DNA of 56,386 nucleotides from a virus: IMG/VR virus record IMGVR_UViG_3300017917_001175, positions 1 through 56,386 of that record; one strand, given 5' to 3'. A program made the position numbers and the translations under genes. Below the pieces are notes generated by a model. That model did not search any database, was not told the DNA's origin, and was given only the letters and a program-made list of their open reading frames with translations. Positions 22,758-32,300 of this stretch are shown here, piece after piece. The stretch's first letter is position 1; the number at the start of each line of letters is the position of its first letter.

Positions 22758-24446
22758 TTAAATATCGCTTTGATATGTCCAAACTCCGCTAATTAATCGA
22801 TATTCTTTGGCTATACTTACGTCTATACACCATACTCTTAGGTAAGTGTTTTCTTCAAAGTCTGCAGGTCTAAAGATTTTAGCTAAAATTGTAGCGCCTA
22901 GTTGGGCATTTGTAAGTGTACCTAAGTTTACGGATAAACCTTGCGGTGCGCTTCTTACTTTAAAATTAGTGTAACCTATAGGCGTTGCATCAGTATTGGC
23001 ATAAGTTGTTGTTGGTGCGTTGTTAGCGTCTACTTCGTATAGCAAATTACTAATCTTTGAAGAACTTACGCTGATTATACCGCCATTTTGCGGTGTTAAA
23101 ATTATATCACCAACACCACCACCTGAACTAATATGTGAAATAACATTGTTATTAATGTTGATGTTATCAACTTGCAGTTGATTTAATGTTCCAATATTGT
23201 TCAAACCTAATGCACTTGTTACAGTATTACCTAGTGCTGTTTGACTTAGTACTTCAAAGTTGTTAATCTTATAAACTTTGCCGGAGACTAAATTGATGTT
23301 TTCACTTGAGTTCCAAGAAGCAGTTGAACTACCCCATGTAAATGTTTTATCTACATCTGATCCTGCTTCAACACTAAATCCTGCACCATCTGCTGTTGAG
23401 TTTGACGGACTTGTAACTTTTGCTAGCTCGATTAACTTATCTTGAATCTCAACATTTGTTGTGTTAACTGTTGTAGTAGCACCTTCAACTGTTAAGTTTC
23501 CTCGAATTCTTGTGTCACCTGCAACATCAAGCATAGCTGTTGGTGCAGATGTATATAAACCAATTCTTTGATTAGCGGCATTGATGAATAAACTTGGCTG
23601 TAGACCGTTACTATTAAAACTTTGAATGACAAAGTTTTGATTTATAATGTTTGAGTTTAATTGTAATGCGTTATTTGCAAATTTAAATTCGCTGTTTTGA
23701 CTAGTTCCTAATACTAACGGTGTTGAATTTAATATTCTTATACTACCATTAGCAACAGTAAATCCGTCTGCTGGGTCAACTTGTAAGAAACTTTGTGCAG
23801 TTTTTAAACTTCCATCTTCAGCAACTAAAGAATCTGCTTGGCTTGCAGGCGCATTAATTTTAATTCCAGAATATGCCGCTGTAAATCCTATCTTAATGTC
23901 TCCAGTGAATCCTGGAATAGGACTTCTAGGAGTAAAAGCAGATGTACTAAAGATACCTATTAGTACTTGTCCAACATATAAAAACAAAACTGTTCTATTA
24001 ATGTCATTTGAATCAATAACATCATTAACTTGGAATCCGCTAATACCCTGTTGTGCTGTATAGATAGGACCTGCTAAAAGATTTGCGGCTCCATCATTAA
24101 AATACATTTGCTGTCTAGCACTGTCAATCCAGATATCGCCGGCAGCAATACTACTTGGAATTGTTGAACTTACAATAGTCCCGCCTGATACTTTAAAACC
24201 AGTACCGTCGTAAACTTTTAAACGCCCTTCGCTAGTATCATACCATAGCTGACCCTGTAAAGGTCTGTTAGGCTGACTAGTATTAGCAAAGTTTTCTAAT
24301 ATTTTGATAAAGTTTTCATTAAACAACTCGCCGTAAGTTGTTGCATTTTTACCAACAAGGGTAATATCTGTTGTTACTTGATCAATTGTGCCGTCAACAA
24401 CTTCTGTTAAAACGGATCCGTCAGTTTTATTGATAATGTAACTCAT
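22758..24446 (-). CDS. Tail fibre protein (562 residues)
   Basis: The N-terminal module (SYIINKTDGSVLTEVVDGTI, then GKNATTYGELFNENFIKILE, then RPLQGQLWYDTSEGRLKVYD) is a clear paralogue of those in the neighbouring fibres. The middle has a trimeric-shaft pattern with MLDVAGDTRIRGNLTVEGAT, typical of fibre sequences with a repeated DxxG-NLTVxG unit. The C-terminal part differs from its neighbours and ends in a beta-rich tip. Its start overlaps the upstream stop, so no promoter lies between. It probably forms or joins a fibre; the position in the virion is unknown. Confidence 0.78.
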   Translation of the reverse strand: MSYIINKTDGSVLTEVVDGTIDQVTTDITLVGKNATTYGELFNENFIKILENFANTSQPNRPLQGQLWYDTSEGRLKVYDGTGFKVSGGTIVSSTIPSSIAAGDIWIDSARQQMYFNDGAANLLAGPIYTAQQGISGFQVNDVIDSNDINRTVLFLYVGQVLIGIFSTSAFTPRSPIPGFTGDIKIGFTAAYSGIKINAPASQADSLVAEDGSLKTAQSFLQVDPADGFTVANGSIRILNSTPLVLGTSQNSEFKFANNALQLNSNIINQNFVIQSFNSNGLQPSLFINAANQRIGLYTSAPTAMLDVAGDTRIRGNLTVEGATTTVNTTNVEIQDKLIELAKVTSPSNSTADGAGFSVEAGSDVDKTFTWGSSTASWNSSENINLVSGKVYKINNFEVLSQTALGNTVTSALGLNNIGTLNQLQVDNININNNVISHISSGGGVGDIILTPQNGGIISVSSSKISNLLYEVDANNAPTTTYANTDATPIGYTNFKVRSAPQGLSVNLGTLTNAQLGATILAKIFRPADFEENTYLRVWCIDVSIAKEYRLISGVWTYQSDI

Positions 24447-26590
24447 TAGATAACCCCAGTAAAGATAATGTAGTTGATAGTTAAGTACGGATTCATAGCA
24501 TTAAATGGCTGTCCAATCTGTGAAGAAATAACGCTACCGCTGTTTCTTAAACCAGAACCAGAACCAGATGCGCTACCTAATCCAGCTTCAGCTAAACTAT
24601 CAGGACCAGCACCAGGTAAACCTGCGGCATAGTATTGTGCAAGTCCGCTGTTTAAATTGTGTTTGTGATCTGGTAAGTTACTAACTTCAAGAGTTTTATA
24701 CTCACCAGTATTAGTACCAGCACCTAATGTATCAGCAACTACATCAGTAACACGGTTAGCACTGCCGCCGCCTGCTGGTATTTGAATTGTTGGATCGTCT
24801 TTATCAGGAACAGTATTAGTGTTATCCATGTTATCACGACCAAGTGGGAATCTACCTCTAAAGTCAGGGAGAGCAAATGTTGCTTTTCCTCTTAACTCTG
24901 CAGGTGTCTTATAAATGTAACCGATTACTGCAAACAAGTCCGGATAGTCACCAATAACTAATTCTGATCCATCGCAGAACAAGTAACCCGCTGGAGGTGT
25001 TGGGCCAGCATATGGAAATATTGCACCAATAGGTACAATAGGAATATTCTTAATAAAGTTCTGCTTTGATACTTGTCTTAGACCAGCTCCCTCTCTAAAA
25101 ACTAACAATCTGTCAGTTAATAAGGAGTCAGTAGTTGATGTTTTTCCAGTAATAATGTCAGCGTTGACAGTAGTTTGGAAAATTTGATATCCCGAAGGAC
25201 TTCCTGTTTGAGGTAACTGTCCGTCAAATACTATGTCTTCGTCACTAGAAATATCGCCACGGATTCTAAATCTTGTAGGACTTGCTAGTTTTGCGGCAGA
25301 TCCTGTAATATCACCGGACAATGAACCAGTAAATGCTCCGTTGAAACTACCAACAAAGCTCTGTGCATATATGTTACGGAATCTTCTTGTAGCTGTACCT
25401 AAATCATATAAATCAGTTGCATTGTTCGATCCAGGAACAATAACTGATCCCGCAACTGGATTTCCATTTTCATCTAAGTTGTTAAAGTGAATTCCGCCGT
25501 TGACTTGAATATCTCCGCCAAACTGGGATTGTTTAGCAACACTTAGACCGCCATTAGTTGCGATACTTCCTACTCCTAATGCTGTTGCATCAGTTGTTCC
25601 TTGAACTATCAAGTTACCATCTGTAATAATATTTCCTGCAACGTCAAGCGCCTGCTGAGGATTAGTATTATTAGGACCTAATCCAATAAAACCGTTTGCA
25701 TCTACGTGGATTGCAGTAACAGTTGTACCAGCATTGTTTAGTTTTACTTCAAAATAACTGCCGCTGGTCTTAGAATAAAGTACTGTTGAGTTAGCGTCGG
25801 TTGAAATATTAAAACTAAGATCGCTACCAATACTTAGACCTGCGTTGTTACGAATGTTCAACGGAAAGTTTGTTGTACTTGATTGGTCGCTTCTTAAGAA
25901 ATTACTTGCGGCAACCTCTGATCCATTAATTACCAAAGAGTCTGCTCTGCTAGCTGTACCCCAAAACTTAGTCGGAGCAGTAGAACTTGTAGCATCAACT
26001 GTACTTAAATTAAGTCCTTGTCCAATATTTTGAAATCCTGCAATAGCAGTCTTTGGTGTAAATGATGCCTTGCTAAAAATTGCAATTCTGTTGTTCTCAG
26101 AAAAGATTGTAACAACATTATGATCAACGTTTGATGTATCTGTTATTGTTTCAATGTCTGGGCCAGTCTTAAGTCCAGAACTAAATTGAGGTCCAACTAA
26201 TAACCAGTTAGATCCAGAGTAGATATATAACTGTTGATTGTTTGTATCTACCCAGAGGTCTCCCCTTAGACTTGATGCAACAGAAGGCTCACTTGAAGAC
26301 TTCTTTACAGTGCCTGCCGGTGTCCATGTTGTTCCATCAAAAACTTTTAATAGGTTAACACCTGCGCTGTTATCGTACCATAACTGTCCTTGTACTGGAT
26401 TAGGTGGAGGTGTATTTCTTGCAAAATTTTCTAGCAAGTGTAAAAAATTTTCTGCAATAACAGGTGCATAACCTGCATAGTTCTTTCCTGGGAAAGTTAA
26501 ACTTGTTTCTGTGTTAAGACTTTGGTCCTGTACAGTTAAACTTGGCTTTGCAGGATTTGTTGTTTCGGTAAATCTAACTTGGTATGCCAT
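24446..26590 (-). CDS. Tail fibre protein with phage tail collar domain (714 residues)
   Basis: The N-terminal module (GKNYAGYAPVIAENFLHLLE, then NPVQGQLWYDNSAGVNLLKV) is shared with the two downstream fibres. A shaft with QQALDVAGNIITDGNLIVQG follows. From about residue 520, the segment VPIGAIFPYAGPTPPAGYLF and DFRGRFPLGRD match the tail collar domain found in T4 gp12 and many fibres. The chain ends QPFNAMNPYLTINYIIFTG, a common fibre end with this domain. It may be the short tail fibre or another receptor fibre. Confidence 0.85.
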   Translation of the reverse strand: MAYQVRFTETTNPAKPSLTVQDQSLNTETSLTFPGKNYAGYAPVIAENFLHLLENFARNTPPPNPVQGQLWYDNSAGVNLLKVFDGTTWTPAGTVKKSSSEPSVASSLRGDLWVDTNNQQLYIYSGSNWLLVGPQFSSGLKTGPDIETITDTSNVDHNVVTIFSENNRIAIFSKASFTPKTAIAGFQNIGQGLNLSTVDATSSTAPTKFWGTASRADSLVINGSEVAASNFLRSDQSSTTNFPLNIRNNAGLSIGSDLSFNISTDANSTVLYSKTSGSYFEVKLNNAGTTVTAIHVDANGFIGLGPNNTNPQQALDVAGNIITDGNLIVQGTTDATALGVGSIATNGGLSVAKQSQFGGDIQVNGGIHFNNLDENGNPVAGSVIVPGSNNATDLYDLGTATRRFRNIYAQSFVGSFNGAFTGSLSGDITGSAAKLASPTRFRIRGDISSDEDIVFDGQLPQTGSPSGYQIFQTTVNADIITGKTSTTDSLLTDRLLVFREGAGLRQVSKQNFIKNIPIVPIGAIFPYAGPTPPAGYLFCDGSELVIGDYPDLFAVIGYIYKTPAELRGKATFALPDFRGRFPLGRDNMDNTNTVPDKDDPTIQIPAGGGSANRVTDVVADTLGAGTNTGEYKTLEVSNLPDHKHNLNSGLAQYYAAGLPGAGPDSLAEAGLGSASGSGSGLRNSGSVISSQIGQPFNAMNPYLTINYIIFTGVI

Positions 26591-26593
26591 TTA

Positions 26594-27202
26594 TTAAACT
26601 CCTGCAAGGCCTGTTAGACTCTGTATTCTTACAGTATAGTCAATTTGAATTAATCTGTTTAAAGACTTTTGCACAGGATGAAAGATAACGTGTGTTAACA
26701 ATAAACTTTGTCCTGTAGTACTATAGCTCTTTAAACCTAATTCGTCAAAAATGTAAGGACTGTTAGAGTCGTTGCTATTATCAAATGCTTGTTGTCCGCT
26801 AGGCTCACCGTAATCTAGTAAGCAAGTTACAAATACATCAGTATAGTTTGTACCAGTTACGTGACGAGCTTCAATAAAATTTCTTGTTGGATCAGTATTA
26901 TTGCTTGATCTGTCATCAACTACTTTAGAATATGTTTGATTGTACAAGCTGGCGTTTGAACCTGTGCTGTTAGGAGTTAGATATGTAATAATACCTGTAG
27001 GATCAACTGCTGTTCCGCCGTTACCAAAAGCCATTTCGTAGATAAAACCCTGGCCGCTGTTAGCTAAACTTTGAGCTAACGCTATACTCATATTCTCATA
27101 ATGGATAGCATTACGCTTGTTTATATAGACTTCAGCAGATACGGGATCCCATATCTTAATATGTCCTTCTACGTGTACGCCTGTGACTTCTTTACTCTGC
27201 AT
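26594..27202 (-). CDS. Virion structural protein, unknown function
   Basis: The protein has 202 residues. It carries the segment NKRNAIHYENMSIALAQSLA and a beta-rich body (GFIYEMAFGNGGTAVDP, VFVTCLLDYGEPSG, IQIDYTVRIQSLTG). I recognise this as a conserved small baseplate- or fibre-associated protein in marine T4-like phages, exact role unknown. It lies between the collar fibre and the large 708-residue fibre and is preceded by a late-type promoter (27223-27230). Confidence 0.65.
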   Translation of the reverse strand: MQSKEVTGVHVEGHIKIWDPVSAEVYINKRNAIHYENMSIALAQSLANSGQGFIYEMAFGNGGTAVDPTGIITYLTPNSTGSNASLYNQTYSKVVDDRSSNNTDPTRNFIEARHVTGTNYTDVFVTCLLDYGEPSGQQAFDNSNDSNSPYIFDELGLKSYSTTGQSLLLTHVIFHPVQKSLNRLIQIDYTVRIQSLTGLAGV

Positions 27203-27222
27203 AGTAATCTCTCTTTATTCTA

Positions 27223-27230
27223 TATTTATC
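27223..27230 (-). promoter_or_regulatory. T4-late-like promoter GATAAATA
   Basis: On the minus strand GATAAATA lies in the 57-base gap between the 708-residue fibre and the 202-residue structural protein, 20 bases upstream of the latter's ATG. Same octamer as at 21183 and 48008. Confidence 0.6.
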
Positions 27231-27259
27231 AAGCAATATAATGTGCTAGTTTTATAATT

Positions 27260-29386
27260 TTACCAAGTTCCTGCGGCATGCGGTGTTCTTTTCCAAATAT
27301 CTGCTACTCCATCAGTGTAAGTAGTTGTGCAATAGTAAATGTAACTAGCATCTATAGCTACCATACCAGCAGTATCCCCTGCAGATCCTTTACTTGTTGC
27401 AGGAGTTACGCTAGTTGTTGGGAACTGCATACGCCCTTGTAAATTAAATTTCCATTCGTAATCAGGATCGTATCCAATACTATCGCTATTGCCCACAGCG
27501 ATAATTACTGAAGAGTTATGATTCCCCCCTATTTCTACAGACTTAGTATAGAATCTACCAACGTAAACTCTGCCATCTTGTGACTGTCCAGGATCGGCAA
27601 ATCCTTCTGGACCGCGTCCAAACCGGTATCCACCTGAAATATAAACGTCACCGCCGTCACTACTTAATGCATCGTTGTTTGCAGGGCCGCCACTAACATA
27701 AACATTTCCGGACGGCGTGCTACCGCTCGACTTGCCGCCTGTTATAGTAACGTTGCCACCTTCGCCGCCAAAGGAAGTTTTCTTATTTTCTCCACCTAGG
27801 ATGAATACTGATCCTTGATCATTTACAGAACTATTGTAGAGATCAGAACCACGAATATAAATGTTTCCGCCGGCGCCGAGTTGAGAACTTCCAGCTTGGA
27901 GTGTTACATTTCCGCCGTCTGTACCGCCTAGTTCGTCTTTTCCTCGAATAGTTATTGAACTTGGCCCAGATATTAATCCGGTGCTAACAATTAGTGCATC
28001 AGTTGCTGGATCGGTGCTCAGGGTAACAGTAATGACATCTAACTGCGCTTCGTACCCATCTATAAAAGATTGTGCCGATGCTATCTGTGACTGATACCCA
28101 GCTATCTGACCTAGTAATATACTACGTTGTCCTAGTAACACACCTATTTGAGACACTGCTTGATTATAAAGCGGATTTGAAGGGCCTTGGCTAACAATTC
28201 CTTCCCAGTAAAGTAATTGATTGTCAATTGACGTAACTTGTTGTTGTAACGGATCTATTAATGCCTGACGACCTGCAATATAAGATTGTAACCCTGTAAT
28301 GCTTGATTGAATTGCTGTTGGGTCGCCAGTTAGTGTTAAATTGCCCGGGAATGTTGTAGACTTATCAGGATTAAATACCCACTGTGTTGGAGTACCGCTA
28401 TTTGCATCTAGTGAAAATACAACACCGCTTGCACTAACCCATAGAGCATTTCTAGTAACTGAACTGTCAAAAGGATCATCTGCTGGTCCGTTGTTAGCCC
28501 AGTTTAATTCTGGACCTCCATTACTGCCATTGTTAAACCCTGCAATGATCATAGGATATGAGCCAGGTGTTGAATTAATCCACGACGTGCCAAGCACTGT
28601 CTCAGGAAGTGTTAACACACCTGCGTGATTAAAGTTCCAGAACTTTATATCATTACCGTCACTGACAACAAGACTTGCTCCAGAATCTCCAACAAGGACT
28701 TGAGTATTTTTAGTCGTAGACGGATTCTCAATATCAAGAGCCCAACGAAGTATTAAATTATTATTAGGAACAGTTCCGTTGTCCCCTGCTAGAAGAGTAA
28801 AATCACCACTGGATACTAATGTAGCATTTAAACCAGACCCCACTAAATCAATCATCGAGTCGCCGTTAACTAAAGCACTGGCAACACCTAACGATACACT
28901 AACGACTCCATCTTGATTTACAGTTAAGCCTGTTCCAATTTTAATTCCACCAAGGACGTTTGAACTAGCAGTTGGAAGAGTGTAAGGCGATGCAACAGCA
29001 GATAGTGTACCAAAATTGTCAATAGTTAAGTTGTCGCCAACTCGGATGCCGCCAAGGGTATTATTTGTAGCAGTTGGCAGTGTGTAAACCTGTGCGGTAA
29101 CTACACCATCTTGGTCTATGTTTAAACCAGTTCCAAGTTTAATTACACCAAACTCTGTTGGGGAAGCAATCTTAGAAGATACAGTTACCTGCCCGGAAGG
29201 GTTGCTTATTGCAATTCCGCGGCCTGGTAATAGTGTATTGACAATAGAAACAGGAGTGTTGCCATCGCTAGTTAATGCGTTATACAATTCTGTAAAGTTT
29301 GCATTAATCTTTTGCGCTCCTGTTCTTAATGGATCTCCAGTTCCGTCGTTTATTGTAGATCCTAAATTAATTAACTGCTTTGCCAT
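27260..29386 (-). CDS. Tail fibre-like protein with coiled coil and Gly-rich repeats (708 residues)
   Basis: The N-terminal segment NDGTGDPLRTGAQKINANFT is typical of cyanophage and marine myovirus fibres. Residues about 75-170 hold three LGGI-type repeats (TLPTATNNTLGGIRVGDNLT style). Residues about 355-450 form a helical, probably coiled-coil block (PLQQQVTSIDNQLLYWEG, LLGQRSILLGQIAGYQSQ) that resembles one in the giant protein. Residues about 480-640 are Gly-rich beta repeats (GGNVTLQAG, GGNIYIRG, GGNVTITGG, GGDVYISGG), as in a beta-helix or a polyglycine adhesin. The Gly-rich part is the best candidate for receptor binding. Confidence 0.78.
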   Translation of the reverse strand: MAKQLINLGSTINDGTGDPLRTGAQKINANFTELYNALTSDGNTPVSIVNTLLPGRGIAISNPSGQVTVSSKIASPTEFGVIKLGTGLNIDQDGVVTAQVYTLPTATNNTLGGIRVGDNLTIDNFGTLSAVASPYTLPTASSNVLGGIKIGTGLTVNQDGVVSVSLGVASALVNGDSMIDLVGSGLNATLVSSGDFTLLAGDNGTVPNNNLILRWALDIENPSTTKNTQVLVGDSGASLVVSDGNDIKFWNFNHAGVLTLPETVLGTSWINSTPGSYPMIIAGFNNGSNGGPELNWANNGPADDPFDSSVTRNALWVSASGVVFSLDANSGTPTQWVFNPDKSTTFPGNLTLTGDPTAIQSSITGLQSYIAGRQALIDPLQQQVTSIDNQLLYWEGIVSQGPSNPLYNQAVSQIGVLLGQRSILLGQIAGYQSQIASAQSFIDGYEAQLDVITVTLSTDPATDALIVSTGLISGPSSITIRGKDELGGTDGGNVTLQAGSSQLGAGGNIYIRGSDLYNSSVNDQGSVFILGGENKKTSFGGEGGNVTITGGKSSGSTPSGNVYVSGGPANNDALSSDGGDVYISGGYRFGRGPEGFADPGQSQDGRVYVGRFYTKSVEIGGNHNSSVIIAVGNSDSIGYDPDYEWKFNLQGRMQFPTTSVTPATSKGSAGDTAGMVAIDASYIYYCTTTYTDGVADIWKRTPHAAGTW

Positions 29387-29391
29387 ATTTC

Positions 29392-32300
29392 TTATCCTTG
29401 GTCGAATGTGCTTCCTGTAGAATCAAAGCTATTTCCTGTACTGTCAAAAGTACCCGGGGCTTGTCCTATATTTTCATATTTACCTATACTTGTGTACCAT
29501 ACACCCGGTGCGGCTTTTAAGAAGTTAGCTATCTTACTGTTATCATCTAAAATGTTAACATCACCGTCCCATGCTACGCCCGTTCTCTTAACAACTGTGA
29601 CTCGAGTTCCAAACTCTAATCTGTTTGTTAATCGTAACTGTTTGTTTACTGCATCAACAGCAAACTCTGCATCCATTTGAACATCGCCTTCTGGACTATC
29701 TGGGTAGTTGTTTACATGCACCATGTAAGGCTTCTTCTTCAAACGTATATTGCCGATGAAGAATACCCAGTTAGCCTTATCGTTCTCAAATGACGTTGTG
29801 CTTGTATGATCAGCAACGCATCGATAAGTGTAACTACCAATCTCAACAATATCATCAACTTTGTAGTCGACATTTGATTCCCAACTTAGAGTTGTGTAAC
29901 CGCCAACAAATACTTCGATATCGTTGGCTTGTCTATAACCTGCTGGTATAGTTGATGTGAATCCTTGTGTGTAGGTCCAGTTTGTTGCTGGATCAACTCC
30001 AGTAGCTGGGTCCATTGGAATAAATGTTAGGGGAACAATATTAGTACCATCAGATTTAATTTGCTCAACTATCGTAGTCTCAGTGTAAGGAATAGTCTCC
30101 GAAGCTCCGATATCTTGAACAAAGCTACCTGCTGGGTGTCTTTCTGGAACACCTGTACCTAATGTACCTCTTCTTAACTGTCCTAAAATGTTTCCATTCT
30201 TAGTAAAGTACTCAATACGTTCACCTCTAATTTCAATAATACCAGGCTTGTTGTTTTGAATGCTTGGTAGGTCAAAATTAGTTGCGTCTTCGACTTCAAT
30301 AGTTGTGTCAGTATAATTAAGAGCTTTTACTAGCTTAGTTTGTTTATTAGCATTTAATCTCTTATAGTGTACTCTATTGAGCATGTCTTTAAATTGCATG
30401 TAAGACACACCTTGTCCTAGAGGTTTGCCGCCAAATGTTATAATACCAAACTCGTCGGCAGTTTCAGGATATGCAGACAACTTGATGCTAGATTTATCTT
30501 CATTTAATTTATAATCAACGCTAGGTGTTAATAACTTACCATTCTTTGTTACTAGCACATAGTTGTCATCAAGTACTGGTCTGTCAAGAACAATAACTCC
30601 TCCAGATATGCCTCTGTAAGTGTAATACTCAGGAGTATCGGGAGTTATTACCAAGTTAGACGATACGTTAACTGCTGTTCTTTGTACGTCAAGAATATCG
30701 TGTTTATAAGAGCTAATAACTTCAATTTGATCAGCAAGAGTGTATGCTCTTGAGAATTCAATCTTTGGAGTTGTTCCAGAAATATACGAGTATTCTGCAT
30801 CCTTTCTAACACTTACAACTAGTTCTTGATTTAGATATTTCTGGCGAATTGACTGTGTTATCTTAACAGTAACTCCGCTGATATCTATAGTATAATCAAT
30901 GCCAGTTCTTAACAAGTCACCGCCGGCATATACAAATACTTCATCACTTGATAAGCTGTAAGGTAAGAACTTTGCTGGATCAATATTGTAGTTTACTCGT
31001 GTTCCGGTAATCTTAAAGTAACTGTTGTTTGGTCCTCTTAGAATTTGCTGGCCAACACGAACAATCATATTAGATTCAGTTGGTAAACTATCTCCAACAA
31101 TGTACTCGAGGTCATATAAATTAGATCCGTTACCTTGGAAGCGTTCTGTTTTAGTTAGGGAATAACTTTGTTCAGTTCCGCTAACTATTACATAGTTAAT
31201 AATTGCTCCGTTTGATGGAGGAACACTAAAGTATAACCCAACTCTGTTAGGACTATCGTAACTTGAATCTGTTTTAAATATTCCCGGAGTGCCTGGTTCT
31301 GCAGGAAGACCGTTAACATATACAAGATAGTTAACTGGCTGTACCCATGGCGCTCTTGTTACAAATTCAGTTTGAACTCCGTCACCAACAAAGTAATCTA
31401 AATCAAGTACGCCAGAGCCGTTAAAGCCAAAGCTAAACACAGATACAACTTTGCCACTTGAAGGAGCTGTTAAGAACTTAATCAGTCTGTTAGGATAATC
31501 AACAACATAGTCAATGCCTAATGTAGAAATAATTGACTCGTTTGACAATTCTCCAGTGTTAGGATCTCGAACACCTTCTGTAGTTTTTACAATTACTGCT
31601 GTTGGTGTGTTTGGTTGTTGTGTGATTAAAAAGTCTGTGGTTACACCGTCTGCAACATAACTATCAACTTTAAGACTTGCACCGCCTGTGCTTAGTCTAT
31701 CATAGACCTTAATAGCAACTGCATCAACAACTTGCCCCGGAACAACTTCTTCTGTTGCTGGACTGCTTGTTGGAGTAACAAACCCATCGCCGTCAACAAG
31801 AATGTCATCTGCGGCTAAACCGGTTGCTGATGAATAAGCTAAATTGCCACCTGACAGTGCTGTGTCGTAGTCGTCTTCTTGTGGGCTAATAGAACCGTCA
31901 CTTGTGCTCTTACGCCATATAAACTGATCACCTGCATCTACTTGATAGGTATTTGGTATAGTAAATGTCTTGTAGGTAGGATCGATCTGACTGTCTGGTA
32001 TTCCGTTAGAGACCGGAGTTTGCATAATAGCTGTGTCATTTAAGACAGGAGGTAAACTATCTACAACTGCCTGAGCCGCTTGGACTTCAAGTTCTTTTGC
32101 GGCTTTGTCGGTTAAGTTGTCTGCAATTTCTTGATCTTTATCATCTAAGTCTTGTTCTTGCTGTGCAATCTCAGCTTGTTTATTTGGAATAGATGTATTT
32201 GTTAAGACATTGATTTGGCTTACTGTCGGTGCATATAAAGGATCGCTAGGTGTTAGACCAGCAAGAACAATGTTTAATGCGTTAAGTTCTGACTGAAAAT

